Shown piece by piece: positions 48,894-60,971 of a DNA stretch of 64,000 nt. The stretch lies in NCBI GenBank assembly GCA_023846275.1, contig JAIUJO010000236.1, positions 258,001-322,000 of the forward strand, read 5' to 3'. Numbering within the stretch: the first letter of the stretch is position 1; each line of letters starts with the position of its first letter. The translations under genes and the position numbers were made by a program. Under the pieces are notes generated by a model. The model had not been told where the DNA came from and did not search any database. It was given only the letters and a program-made list of their open reading frames with translations. Source of the stretch: Vanilla planifolia. Taxonomy: Eukaryota > Streptophyta > Magnoliopsida > Asparagales > Orchidaceae.

Positions 48894-50048
48894 GCAGAGT
48901 AGAGCAGAGAATAATAGATTAGAGTAGAGCAAGTCTAGGCTAGGTTAGAGTAGAGTTGAGTATAGTAGAGTAGAGTAGAGCTAGGTTAGGTTGGGCTAAG
49001 CTAAGCTATGCTTGACTAGGCTAGGGTTGGCTTGGCAAGGCTAGAGTAGAGTAGAGTAGAGTTTAATAGAGTAGAGTATGGTGGAGTAAGGTAGAGTAGA
49101 GTAAAGTAGAGTAGAGTGGAGTAGAGTAGAATAGAGCATAGTAAAGTAGAGCAGAGAAGAGTAGTGCAGTGTAGAGTAGAGTAGAGTAGAGTAGAGTAAA
49201 GAAGAGCAGAGTAGAGTAGAGTTGAGCAGAGCTAGGATAGGCTAGGCTAGGTTAGGCTAGAATATAGTAGAGTAGAGTAGAGCTAGTTAGGCTAGGCTAG
49301 GCTTGACAAGGTTAGAGTAGAGTTGAGTAGAGTAAAGCCAGGTTTGGTTAAGCTTGGCTAGGCTAGGGTTGACTAGGCTAGAGTCGAATAGATTTGAGTA
49401 GAGTAGAGTAGAGTAGAAAAGGGTAGAGCTTAGTTAGGCTAGGTTAGGCTAGGCTAGAGTAGTGAAGAATAGAGTAGAGTAGAGCAAAGTAGAGCAGAGT
49501 AGAGTAGTACAAAGTAGAGTAGAGTGGAGCAAAGCAAAGCAGAGTACAGTTGGGTTAAGCTAAGCTAAGCTAGGCTAGGCAAGGTTGGAGTTGAGTAGAG
49601 TGTAGTAGAGTATGGTATATTAGAGTAGAGTAGAGTAGAGCTAGGTTAGGCTGGGCTAGGCTGGATAAGCTATATTACGCTAGGTTGTAGTAGAGTAGAC
49701 TAAAGTATAACAAACTAGAGTAGAGTAGAGTAGAGTAAAACAGTATAGAGCAAAGCAGAGCAAAACAAAGTGGAGTAGAATAGAGTAGAGTAGTGTAGAG
49801 CATGGTTAGTCTACATTAGTCTAAGCTAGGAAAGGCTAGAGTTCTATAGAGTATAATAGAGTAGAGTAGAGTAGAGCAAGGTTAAGCTAGGCTAGGCTCA
49901 TCGAGACTTGGATAAAGCACAGTAGAGTGGAGTAGAGTAGAGTAGATTAGAGTAGAGCTTGGTTATGCTAAGCTAAGCTAAGCTAGGATGTGGTAAGGTA
50001 TACTAGGCTAAAGTAGAGTAGAGTAGAGTAAAGTAGAGTAGAGCTAGG

Positions 50049-50063
50049 TTAGGTTAGGTTAGG
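50049..50063. repeat. (TTAGG)3 run
   Basis: Three perfect TTAGG units follow a GAGCTAGG junction and pass directly into TTAGAGTATAG, with no GGCTA unit in the block. Confidence 0.8.
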
Positions 50064-53000
50064 TTAGAGTATAGTAAAGCACATTAGAGTAGAGAAGAGG
50101 AGAGCATAGTAGATTAGAGTAGAGTAGAGTGGAGTAGAACATAGCAGAGCAAAGCAAAGCAAAGTAGAGAAGAGAAGAGTAGAGCTAGGTTAGGCTAGGC
50201 CACGTTAAGTTTGGCTATGCTTGGCTTGGCTAGGCTAAATTATAGTAGTATAGTAGAGTAGTGTAGAGTAGAGTAGCTCAAGGTTAGGCTAGGTTAAATA
50301 AGGCTAGAGTAGAGTAGAGTAAAGTAATGAAAAAAAGAGCAAAGAAGAGTAGACTAAAGTAGAGCAAAGTTGAATAGAGTAGAGCAAAGCAAAGCACAGT
50401 AGAGTAGAGTAGAAAAGAGCAGAGATTGGTTAGGCTAGGCTAAGTTATGCCAGAGTAAAGTAAAATAGAGTTGTGCTAGGTTAGGTTAGGCGAGGCTAAA
50501 CTAGGCTAATAAAAGGTAGATAGAATAGAGCAGGGCAAAGTAATGCAGAGCAGAGAAGAGTAGAGCAAAGTAGGACAGAGTATAGCAGAGCAAAGTTAGG
50601 CTAGGTTACAAATGAGTAGAGTAGAGTAGAGTAGATTAGATTAGAGTAAAGTATAGCTAGGTTAGGCGTGGCTAGGCCAGGGTAAGCTCGAGTAGGCTAG
50701 GCTGGAGTAGAGTAGAGTAGAGTAAAGAAGAGTATAGTAGAACAGAGCTGTGCATAGTAGAGTAGAGGAGAGTATAGTAGAGCTGAGTAGAGTTAGGTTA
50801 GGTTAAGCTATGCAAGGCTAGGCAAGCTATGTTAAGCTATGCTATGCAAGGCTAGAGTAGAATAAAGTAGAGTAGAGCTAGGTTAAGCAAGGCTAGGGTA
50901 AGCTAGGTTAGAGTGAAGTAGAGTATAATAGAGCATAGTACAGTAGAGTAGAGTAGAGCTAAGTTAAGCTAGGCTAGGCTAGGGTAAGCTAAGATATGCT
51001 AAGCAAGGCTTGGCTAAGGTAGAGTAGAGTAGAGTAGAGAAGAGCTAGATAAGCTAGGAAAGACTATACTAACTTAAGCTAGAGTAGAGTAGTGTAGAAT
51101 AGAGTAGAAAAGAGTAGAGCATAGTAGAGTAGATTATAATAGAGTAGAGTAGAGCAGAATAGAGTAGAGTAGAGGAGAGGAGAGAAATGAAGAGTAGAGT
51201 ATAGTAGAGCAACACAATGCAGAGCCAAGCAGAGCTAAATAGAGTAGTGCAGAGTAGAGTAGAGTAGAGAAAAATAAAGAAGATATGAGCATAATAGAGT
51301 AGAGTAGAGTAGAGCAGAGCTAGGTTAAGCAAGGCTAGGCTAGGCCAGAGTAGAGTAGAGTAGAGAAGAGTAGAGTGGAGTAAGGCAGAGTAAAGAAGAG
51401 TTAGGCTAGGCTAAGTTAGGCTAGGCTATGTTAGATTAGAGCAGAGTAAAGTAGAGTAGAATAGAGTAGAGTGTAGTAAAGATTGGTTAAGTTGGGCTAA
51501 GCTAAGCTATACTAAGCTAGGCAAGGGTAGGCTAGGCTAGGCTAGAGTAGAGTAGAGTAGATTAGAGTAGTTCTATGTTAGGCAAGGATAGGATAGGCTA
51601 GGCTCGACTAAAGAAGAGTAGAATAGTTAAGATCAGAGTAGACCAGAACATAGTAGAGTAGAGTAGAGCTAGTTCCTTGGCTAGGGTAGGCTATAGCATG
51701 GTTGAGTATATTAGAGTAGAGGAGAGTAGAGGACAGCAGAGTAGAGTGGAGTAGAGTAGAGAAGAGTATAGTAGAGTAGAGTAGAGTAGAGGAGAGGAAA
51801 GTAGAGCAGAGTATAGCAAAGTAGAGCAGAGCAGAGCAAAGTGGGGCAGAATAAACCAGAGTGCAGAAGAGAAAATCATAGCATTGTAGAGACTACAAGA
51901 GTAAAGTAGAAGAGAGTAGAGCTAGGTTAGGCTTGGATGAGCTAGACTATGTTAGAGTAGAGTAGAATAGAGTAGGGTAGAGCTAGGTTATGCTAAGTTA
52001 GACTAGGTTAAGTAGACTAAAGTATAGCAGAGTAGAGTATAGTATAGTAGAGCTAGGTTAGGCTAGGCTAGGCTAGAGTATGATCTAGTAAAGTTGAGTA
52101 GAGTAGGGTAGAGCAAAGTATATTAAAGTAGACTAGAGTAGAGTAGTGCAGAACAGAGAAAGGCCAAGTTGAGAAGAGAAGAGTAGAGCTACATTAAATA
52201 AGGCAGAGCTATATTACCCAATGCTAGGCTTGACTGGGCTAGAATAAAGTAGAGTAGAGTAGGTCTAGGTTTGGGTAGGCTAAATTTGGCTTGAGTAGAC
52301 TAGAAGAAAATAGAGTAGAGCTTATCAGAGCAATGCAAAGCAAAGAAGGACAGAGTAGAGTAGAGGAGAATAGAGTAGAGTAGAGCAGAGTAGAGAAGAG
52401 AAGACAAGAGTAGAGTAGAGTAGAAATAGGATAGGCTAGGCTAGGGTATATTGAACAAGGCTAGAATAGAGTAGAGTAGATAAGAAAAGAGATACACTAG
52501 GTTTGGTTAGGCTAGGCTAGGATTGGTTAGGTTAGGCTAGGCTAGAGTAGTAGAGTAGAGTAGAGTAGATTTAGTAGAGTAGAGAAATGTAGAGCAGAAC
52601 AGAGCAGAGCAGAGAGCACAATATAGCAGAGCAGAGTAGTGCATAGTAGAGCAGAGTAGAGTAGAGTAGAGTAGAACAGAGAAGAGGTGAGCTGAGTAGT
52701 GAAGGAAAAAGTTGAATAGAGTAAAGTAAAGAAGAGTGGAGTAGAGTAGAGTAATGCAAAGTAGAGTAGAGCATAATAGAGTAAAGCAAAGCTAGGTTAG
52801 CTAGGCTAGGCTAGAGGAGAGTAGAGTAAAGTAGAGCAAGGTTAAGTTAGGTTAGGCTAGGCTTGGTTATAGTATAATAGAGTAGAGTAGAGTATAGTAT
52901 AGTAGAGTAGAGTAAATCTAGGTTAGGCAATGCTAGGCTAGGTAGGGTAGGCTAGGCTAGGTTATGCTATACTTGAGTAAAATAGAGTAGAGTAGAGTAT

Positions 53001-54542
53001 AGCTCAGTTAGGCTAGGCTATGCTAAGGTAGAGTAGAGTAGAGTTGAGTAGAGTAGAGAAGAGTAAAGCAGAGTGGAGCAGAGTAAAGCAGAGAAGAGCA
53101 AAGTAGAGTAGAGCATAGAATAGCAGAGTAGAGTAGAGCAGAGTAAAGTAGAGTATAGTTATGTTAGGTTAAGCTATACTAGGCTATGCAAGGCAAGGAT
53201 AGGTTAGAATAGAGTAGAGTAGAGTACACTATAGTAAAGTTGAGTAGAGTAGTGTATAATGTAGTAGAGTCGAGTATAATAGAGTAGAGCAAGGTTAATA
53301 TAGGGTAGGTAGGGCTAGGCATGGCCATGCTAAGTTAAGGTAGATAAGAGTAGGGTAGAGTAGAGTAGAGTAGAGTAGAGTAAGACTAGGTTTGGTTAGG
53401 TTAGTCTAGGCTAATGGATAGTATAGTAGTAGAGAATAGAGTAGAGCAAAGCATAATAGAGTAGAGGATAGTTGAGCAGAGCAAAGTGATGTGGTGCAAA
53501 GTGAAGCAAGGTAGGGTAGAGTAAAATAGAGCAAGGTTAGGCTAAGCTATATTATATTAGGTTAGACATTTCTAGGCTAAGCTATGTTAAGCTAGGCTAA
53601 GCTAGAGTTGAGAAGAGTAGAGTGGAGCAGAGTAGAGCTATGTTAGCTAGGATAGGTTGGGCTAAGCTAGGTTGAAGTAAATTGGAGTAGAGTAAATTAG
53701 AGTAAAGTAGAGTAGAGTATAGTAGAGAAGAGTAGAGTATAGTAGAGATAGGTTTGACTAGGCTTGGCTAGGGTAGGCTTGGTTGGGCCAAGCTATGTAA
53801 GAGTGGAGTGGAGTAGAGTACACGAGCTAGGTTAAGCTAAGCGAGGCTATAATATAGTAGGGCAAAGTATTGTAGTCTAGAGCAGTGTCGAGTAGAGTAA
53901 GTTAGAGTAGAGTAGAGCAAAGTAGAGAAGAGTAGAGCAAAGCAGAGTAAAGTTGAGTTAGGTTAAGTGAGGCAAGGCTAGAGTAGAGCAGAGTAGTGTA
54001 GAGTAGAGTAGGGTGAGTAGAGTATAGTAGAGCTAGGTTAGGCTAGGCTAGGCTAGGCACAGATAGAGTAGCATAGAGTAGAGTAGAGTACGATGTAGTA
54101 GAGTATAGTACAGTAGAGTAAAGAAGAGTAGAGCAAGGCTAAGCTAGGTTTGGCAAAGCTAAGCTATGCTAAGCTAAAGGAGGGTAAAGCACAGTTGAGT
54201 AGAGTAGAGTAGGGCTAGGTTAGGCTAAAATAGGCTAAACTAGGCTACAGTAGAGTAAAGTAGAGGAAAGTAGAGCAAAGTAGTGTATAGTAAAGTGGAG
54301 TAGAGTAGAGTAGAGTAGAGCAGAGCAGAGTAGGGTAGAGCATAGTGTAGCAAGGTTAGGCTATGCTAAGCTATGTTAAGCTTGGTTAGAATAGAGTAGA
54401 GTAGAGTGGAGCAGAGTAGAGTAAAGTAGAGCATAGCAGAGTATTGTATAGTAGAGTAAAGTAGAGCTAGGTTAGGCTAGGCTAAGGTAGGTTAGGCTAG
54501 GCAAGAGTGGAGTAGAGTAGAGTAGAGTAAAGTATAGCGAGG

Positions 54543-54557
54543 TTAGGTTAGGTTAGG
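54543..54557. repeat. (TTAGG)3 run
   Basis: Three perfect TTAGG units after AGCGAGG, followed by CTAGG units. Confidence 0.8.
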
Positions 54558-54907
54558 CTAGGCCAGGCTTGGCTAATGTAGAGTAAAGAAGAGTAGAGCA
54601 TTGCAAAGTAGAGTAGAGCAAAGTAGCATAAAATAAATCATAATAAAGCAGAGCAGAGCAGAGCTACGTTAGGCTATACTAGGTTAGGCGAGGCTATGCT
54701 AGCCTAGGTTAGGCGGGGCTTGAGTCGAGTTGAGTATAGAAGAGTAGAGTAGAGTTAGGTTAGGCTAGGCTAGAGAAGAGTGGAGTAGAGTAGAGTAGAG
54801 CAGAGAAGAGTCGAGTAGAACAGACCAGAGTAGAGTAAAGTAGAGTAGAGTAGAGCTGAGAGCAGAGCAGAATGGAGTGGAGCAAATCTAGGATTGCTAG
54901 GCTAGAA

Positions 54908-56211
54908 GAGAGCAAAGTATAGTAAAGTAGAGTAGAGTAGTGTAGAGCTTGGTTAGGCTAGGCTAGGTTAAATTAGGTTAGGGTAGTAGAGCAAAGCAGA
55001 GCTGAGCAGAGTAGAATAGAGTAGAATAGGATAGAGTAAAGAAGAGCAGTGCAGAGTAGAGCAAAGTAAAAGAGAGAAGAATAGAGAAAAGTAGAGTATA
55101 ACAGAGTAGAGCAGAGTAGAGTAGAGCAGAGTAAAGTAAAGTAGAGTAAAGCAAGGTTAGGCTAAGCTATGATAGGTTAGAGTAGAGTAGAGCATAGTAG
55201 AGTGAGGATATGTTAGGCTAGGCAAGGCTAGGTTAGAGTAGAGTATAACAGAGTAGAGTAGAGAGTTGAGTAAAGTTAGGTTAGGCTCGACTAGGATGGT
55301 GTAGGCGAGAGTAAGCGATGCTAGAATAGATTAGAGTAGAGTAGAGTAGAGAAGAGTAGAGTAGAGCTAAATTAGGCTAGGCTAGAGCATAGTGGACATT
55401 AATAGAGCAGAGCATAGTAGAGCAAAGAAAAAAAGCAAAGAGTAGAGTAAAGTAGAGCAGAATAGAGTAGAGTAGAGCATAGTAGAGTAAAGTAGAATAG
55501 AGTAGAGAAGAACTTAGTAGAACTAGGTTAAGTTAAGCTATACAAGGTTGGGATAGGTAAGGATAGGTCAGAGTAGAGTAGAGTAGGGTAAAGTAGAGTA
55601 GAGTAAAATAGAGTAGAGTATAGCAAAGCAAAGTAGAGTTGAGTAAATTAGAGTAAAGTATAGTATAATATAGTAGGGTAGAGTAGAGCTAGGATAGGCT
55701 AGGGTTGGCCTGGCTAGGTTAGGCTAAGCTAGAGTAGAGTAAAGTAGATTAGAGTAGAGTATAGTAGAGTAAAGTAGAGCAAGGTAAAGTTAGGCTAGGC
55801 AAGGCTTTGTTAGGCTGGAGTTGAGTGGAGTAAAGTTGCGTAGAGTAGAGTAGAGTAGAGAAAAGTATAGAAGAGCAGAGCAAAGTAGAGCAGATAAGAG
55901 CAAAGTAGACTAGAGCAAAATCAAAGAAGAGTGGAGAAGAGTAGAGTAGAGCAGAGTAGAGTAGAGTAGAGAAGAGTAGAGATTTTAGGTTAGGCTAGGC
56001 CAAGCTATGCTAGAGTAGAGTAGAGTAGAGCTAGGTTAACCTAGGCTAGGCTAGATTAAAGTAGAGTGGAGTAGAGTAGAGTAGAGTAAAGGAGAGCACT
56101 ATAGAGCAGAGCAAAGAAGAGTAAAGAAGAGTAGATGGGTGCATAATAGAGTGGAGTAGAGGAGAGAAAAATAATGTAGAGAAAACAAGAGTGGAGCATG
56201 GTAGAGTATAG
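54908..56211. repeat. 1.3-kb segmental tandem duplication, copy 1
   Basis: Landmarks recur in the same order and orientation in copy 2. Examples are GAGAGCAAAG (54908, then 56212), GAGCTTGGTTAGG (54945, 56254), TTAGGCTCGACTAGG (55281, 56598), a GAACTAGGTTAAGTTAAGC block near 55510 and 56848, and CAAAATCAAAGAAGAG (55916, 57272). Offsets grow from 1304 through 1317 to 1356 bp, showing indels between the copies. This is a higher-order unit far larger than the basic alternation. Confidence 0.93.
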
Positions 56212-57555
56212 GAGAGCAAAGTATAGTAGAGTAAAGTAGAGTAGAGTATTGTAGAGCTTGGTTAGGCTAGGCTAGGGTAAATTAGGTTTGGATAGTAGAG
56301 AAAAGCAGAGCAGAGCATGGTAGAGTAGAGTAGAATAGGATAAAGTAAAGAAGAGCAGTGCAGAGAAGAGCAAAGTACAAGAGAGAAGGGTAGAGAAAAG
56401 TAGAGTAAAACAGAGTAGAGCAGAGCAGAGTAGAGCAGAGCAAAGTAGAATAGAGTAGAGCATGGTTAGGCTGAGCTATGCTAGGTTAGAGTAGAGTAGA
56501 GCAGAGAAGAGTGAGGATAAGTTAGGCTAGGTAAGGCTATTTTAGAGCAGAGTAGAGTATAGTATTATAGAATAGAGTAGAGTAGAGTAAAGTTAGGTTA
56601 GGCTCGACTAGGTTGGTGTAGGCTAGAATAAGCTAGGCTAGAATAGAGTGGAGTAGAGTAGAGTAGAGTAGAGTAGAGAAGAGTAGAATAGAGCTAAATT
56701 AGGCTAGGCACGAGTAGAGTAGACATTACTAGAGCACAACGTACTAGAGCAGAGAAGAAAAGCAAAGAGTAGAGTAAAGTAGAGTAGAACAGAGTAGAGT
56801 AGAGCATAGTAGAGTAAAGTAGAATAGAGTAGAGAAGAATATAGTAGAACTAGGTTAAGTTAAGCTATGCGAGGTTGGGATAGGCAAGATAGGTTAGAGT
56901 GGAGTAGGGTAAAGTAGAGTGGAGTAAAATAGAGTAGAGTATAGTAAAGCAAAGTAGAGTTGGGTAAAGTAGAGTAGAGTATAGTATAATACAGTAGAGT
57001 AGAGTAGAGCTAAGTTAGGCTAGGGTTGGCTTGGCTAGGTTAGGCTAAACTAGAGTAGAGTGTAATAGAGTAGAGTATAGTAAAGTAGATTAGAGTAGAG
57101 TAGAGTAGAGTAAAGTAGAGCTAGGTAAAGTTAGGTTAGGCAAGGCTTCGCTAGGCTGGGGTTGAGCGGAGTAAAGTAGCATAGAGTAGAGTAGAGAAAA
57201 GTATAGAAGAGCAGAGCAAAGTAGAGTAGATAAGAGCAAAGTAGAGTAGATAAGAGCAAAGTAGACTAGAGCAAAATCAAAGAAGAGTATAGAAGAGTAG
57301 AGCAGAGCAGAGTAGAGTAGAGTAGAGAAGAGTAGAGATAGTTTAGGTTAGGCTAGGCCAAGCTATGTTAGAGTAGAGTAGAGTAGAGCTAGATTAGCCT
57401 AGGCTAGGCTAGATTAGAGTAGAGTGGAGTAGAGTAGAGTAGAGTAAAGGAGAGCACTGTAGAGTAGAGCAAAGAAGAGTAGGGTAGAGTAGATGGGAGT
57501 AGAGCAGAGTGGAGTAGAGCAGAGAAAAATAGTGCAGAGAAAAGTAGAGTAGAGG
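56212..57555. repeat. 1.3-kb segmental tandem duplication, copy 2
   Basis: This is the head-to-tail partner of the preceding unit, about 1343 bp between its opening GAGAGCAAAG and the same string at 57555. It differs by scattered substitutions and by small insertions, one of which is an exact 20-bp duplication at 57221-57260. After 57555 the sequence no longer follows the start of the unit, so I see two copies, not three. Confidence 0.93.
57221..57260. repeat. 20-bp exact tandem duplication within copy 2
   Basis: GTAGAGTAGATAAGAGCAAA occurs twice back to back. Copy 1 of the 1.3-kb unit has a single corresponding segment (55885-55904, with one T to C difference), so the expansion happened after the 1.3-kb duplication. 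Confidence 0.92.
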
Positions 57556-57799
57556 AGAGCAAAGCAAGGTTAGGATAAGTTAGCAAATTTAGGCTATGCT
57601 AGGCTAGGTTAGGCAAGGCTTGGCTAGAGTATAGTATAGTAGAGTAGAGTAGAGTAGACTAAAGTAGAATTGAGTAGAGAAGAGTACAGTAAAGTATAGT
57701 AGGTAGAGTAGAGTAGAGCTAAGTTAGGCGAGGCTAAGCAAGGTTAGCATAAAGGGAGCAGAGTATAGTAGAGAAGAGTAGAGTAGAGTAGAGTAAGGT

Positions 57800-58690
57800 T
57801 TGGCTAGGCTAAGCTAGGCTAGGCAAGGTTATGCTAGAGTAGAGTAGACTGGAGTAGAGTAGAGTATAGTAGAGCAAGGTTAGGCTAGGCTAGAGTTTAG
57901 TAGAGTAGAGAAGGGCATAACAGAAAAGATTAGAGTAGAGTAGAGCAGAGTAGACAGAGTAGAGAAGAGCAGAGTTAGGTTAGGCTATGCCTTGCAGGGT
58001 TAGGTAAGGCAAGGCTAGGCTAGGCCAAGCTTTGCTAGAGTAGAATAGAGTAGAGCAAGGTTAGGCTATGCTAGGATAGGCTAGGTTAGAGTAGAGAAGA
58101 GTTGAGTAAAGTAGAGTAGACTAGAGCTAGGTTAGGTTAGGTTAAGTAAGGCTAGGCAAGGCAAGAGTAAAGTAGATTAGAGTAGAGTATAGGAGAGCTC
58201 AGTTTGGCTAGGATAGGTTAGAGTACAATAAATTAGAGTAGAACAGAGCATAATAAAGTAGAGTAGAGTAGAGTATAACAAAGCAGAGAAGTATGGAGTA
58301 GTACAGTGTAGAGCAGAGTAGAGTTGAGCAAAGTAGAGCAGAGTATAGTGGAGCTTTTTTAGGCTAAGCTAGGTAAGGTTAGGCGAGGTTAGAGTAGAGT
58401 AGAGTAGAGTAGAGTATAGTGGAGTAGAATAGAGTAGAGTGAAGAGTATTATATTACAGAGTAAATTAGATTTGAGTAGAGCTAGGTTATGCTAGGCTAG
58501 GTTAGGCTAAGCAAGGTTAGGCTAGCTAAAGTATAGTAGTGCTAGGTTAATTTAGGCTATGCTTTGCTAAAGTAGAGTAGAGCAGAGTAGAGTAGAATAG
58601 AGTAGAATAGAGTATGTTAGAGTAGAGAGAGCAGAGTAGAACAGTACAGAGCAAAGTAGAGTATAGAAAAGAAGAGCTAGTCTAGGATAG
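57800..58690. repeat. Diverged ~0.9-kb duplication, copy 1
   Basis: Landmarks shared in order with 59190-60130 are GCATAA plus AGAAAAGA (57915, 59328), GGTTAGGCTATGC followed by GGGTTAGGTAAGGCA (near 57977, 59391), GAGCTCAGTTTGGCTAGG (58195, 59630) and GGCTAGCTA (58520, 59950). Offsets are 1413 to 1435 bp. Divergence is clearly higher than in the 1.3-kb pair, so this duplication is probably older. Boundaries are approximate. Confidence 0.75.
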
Positions 58691-59189
58691 GCTAGACGAA
58701 GATAGAGAAGAGTAGATGAGAGTAGAGTAGAGTATAGCAGAGTAGAACAAAGCATAACAGAGCAAAGTAGAGTAGAGCAGAGCAGAGCAAAGCTAAGTAG
58801 AGTAGAGAAGAGTAGAACAAAATGAAGAAGAGTAGAGTAGAGTAGAGTAGAGTAGAGTAGTGCAAGGTTATGCTAAGCTAAGCTAAAGTAGAGTAATATA
58901 GTAGAGTAGAGTAGAGTAGTGTAAAGTAGAGTGGAGCTTGGTTAGGCTAGGCTTGGCTAAGATAGAGAAGAGTATAGTAGAGTAGAGTAGAGTAGAGAAG
59001 GGTATAATAGAGTAGAGGAGCAGAAAGGAGAGAAAAGTATAGTAAAGAAGAGCAGAGCAACAAAGAAGAAAAGAGCAATGTAGAGGAAAGCAAAGAAGAG
59101 CAGAGCAAAGCAGTATAAAGAATAGTAAAGCAGAGTTAAAATAAGCTAGGGAAGGCTTAGCTAGAGTAGAGTAGAGTAGAGCTATGTTA
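58691..59189. repeat. Satellite between the diverged duplicates
   Basis: This is mostly TAGAG-type sequence with few GGCTA-type blocks. An AAGAG/CAAAG-enriched patch spans about 59020-59125. No gene is seen. A 115-codon minus-strand open frame (58883-59230) is compositional. Confidence 0.85.
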
Positions 59190-60130
59190 GGCTCGGCTAA
59201 GATAGGGTAGGCTTGGCTAGAGTAGAACATAGTCGAGTAGACTAAAGTAAAGTTTAGTAGAGAAGAGTATAGTAGAGTAGAGTTAAGTTAGGAAAGGCTA
59301 AGCTAGGATAGCATAGAGTAGAGTAGAGCATAAAAGAAAAGAGCTGAGTAGAGTAAAGAAGAGCAGTGCAGAGTAGAGATTAGAAAATTTAGGTTAGGCT
59401 ATGCTAGGTGGGGTTAGGTAAGGCAGGGCTATGGTTAGGCCAAGCTTAGCTAGAATAGAGTAAAGTATAGTAGAGCCAAGTTAGGCTAAGCTAGGATAGG
59501 CTAGGTTAGAGTAGAGAAGAGTAGAGTAGGGTTGAATAGAGTAGACCTAGGTTTAGCTAGGTTTAGCAAGGGTTGGCTAAGCTAGGCTAGAGTAAAGTAG
59601 ATTATAGTAGAGTAGATAAGAGCTCAGTTTGGCTAGGCTAGGCTAGAGTATAGTAGAGGAGATTAGAGCAGAGCATAATAGAGTAAAGTAGAGTAGAGTA
59701 GAGCATAGCAAGGTGTAGAAGAATGGAGTAGTGTAGAGTATAGCAGAGTTGAGTTGGGCAAAGTAGAGCAAAGTAGAGTAGAGCTAGTTTAGGGTAAGCT
59801 AGGTGGGGTTAGGCTAGGTTAGAGTAGAGTAGAGTAGAGTAGAGTGGAGTGGAGTAGAGCAGAGTAGAGTATAGATTAGAGTATTATAGAGTAAAGTAGA
59901 GTAGAGTAGAGCTGAGTTAGGCTAGGATAGGCTTGGCTAAACTAGGTTAGGCTAGCTAGAGTAGAGTAGAGCGAGGTTAAGTTAGGCTAGGCTAAGCTAA
60001 GCTTTTCTAATGTAGAGTAGAGTAGAGCAAAGTAGAGTAGAGTTGAGTAGAGCAAAGTAGATCAGAGTAGAGTAGAGTAGAGTAGAGCAGAGCATAGTAA
60101 AGTATAACAAAGAAAAGCTTGGATAGGCAA
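59190..60130. repeat. Diverged ~0.9-kb duplication, copy 2
   Basis: Partner of the 57.8-58.7 kb segment in the same orientation. The best-preserved part is from the GCATAA landmark at 59328 to the GGCTAGCTA landmark near 59950. Copy 1 carries a six-T run (GGAGCTTTTTTAGGC near 58332) where this copy has GAGCTAGTTTAGGG (near 59781). Confidence 0.75.
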
Positions 60131-60898
60131 GGATATGCTAGGCTAGGTTAGGGTTGGTTAGGCTAGGCTAGAGTCGAGTAGAGTGTAGTAGAGTAGAGTA
60201 GAGTAGAGCTACGTTAGGTTAAGCTAGACAAGGATAGAGTAGACTAGTGTAGAGTAGAGTAGAGTAGAGCACAACAGAACAAAACATAATAGAGAGAAGA
60301 GTGGAGTAGAGCAGAGCAAACCTAAGCAGAGTACAACATAATAGAGAAGGGCAGAGTAGAGTAGAGCAGAGCTAGGTTAGGCTAGGCAAAGCTAAAGTAG
60401 AGTAGAGTAGAGTATAGTACATTAGAATGGAGCTTGGTTACACTAGGCTAGCATTTCTAAGCTTGAGTAGAGTAGAGTAGAGTAGAGTAAAGTAGAGTAG
60501 AAAAGAGCAGCATAGAGTAGAGTAGAGGAGGGGAAAGAAGAGAAAAGTAGAGCAGAGAAGAGCAGAGTAGAAAAAAAGAGCAGAAAAGAGTAATGTAGGG
60601 CAAAACAGAGTAGAGTAGAGCAAAGAAGTGTAGGGTATAGTAGAGTAGAGTTAAAATAATGTAAGGCTGGCTTAACTGGAGTAGAGTAGAGTAGAGTAGA
60701 TTAGAGCAGAGCTAGGTTAGGCTAGGCTAAGATGGGGTAGGCAAGGCTAGAGTAGAGTAAAGTGTTGTAGAGTAGAGCTAGATTAGGCTAATCTAGAGTA
60801 TAGTGGAATAGGGTAGAGTGGAGTAGAATATAGTAGAGTAGAGTATTGTAGAGAGGAGTAGAGTAGAGTAGAGTAGAGAAGAATACAGTAGAGTAGAG

Positions 60899-60971
60899 TA
60901 AAGGAGAGGAGAGGAGAACAGAGGAGAGGAGAGGTGATTAGAGGGGAGGGAGGAGAGGATAAGAGAGGAGA
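60899..60971. repeat. GGAGA-rich patch
   Basis: Three short GGAGA runs are separated by AACAG, GTGATTAG and GGATAAG. It includes GAGGGGAGGGAGGAGAGG, the most G-dense string in the window. The runs are broken by only a few pyrimidines. Confidence 0.85.

Larger units (their letters stand above)
48894..54907. repeat. Ordinary alternating satellite, 48.9-54.9 kb
   Basis: Alternating TAGAG-type and GGCTA-type blocks with no gene and no duplication that I could detect by eye. TTAGG triplets at 50049 and 54543 are listed separately. A short irregular patch with TTACCCAATGC is at about 52211. Confidence 0.88.

Noticed and set aside
50049..50063. Telomere end or telomeric array (TTAGG)
   Set aside because: Runs never exceed three units where I looked and are embedded in TAGAG/TAGGC satellite on both sides. 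A real telomere would show long uninterrupted TTAGG.
58332..58343. Rho-independent-type terminator (T-run after GAGC)
   Set aside because: There is no GC-rich hairpin upstream and no gene nearby. The T-run is an isolated variant, absent from the corresponding position of the duplicate at 59.8 kb.
60942..60958. G-quadruplex motif
   Set aside because: Only two tracts reach three or more G. The rest are GG pairs, so a canonical quadruplex motif is not met. Weak two-layer folds cannot be judged from sequence alone.
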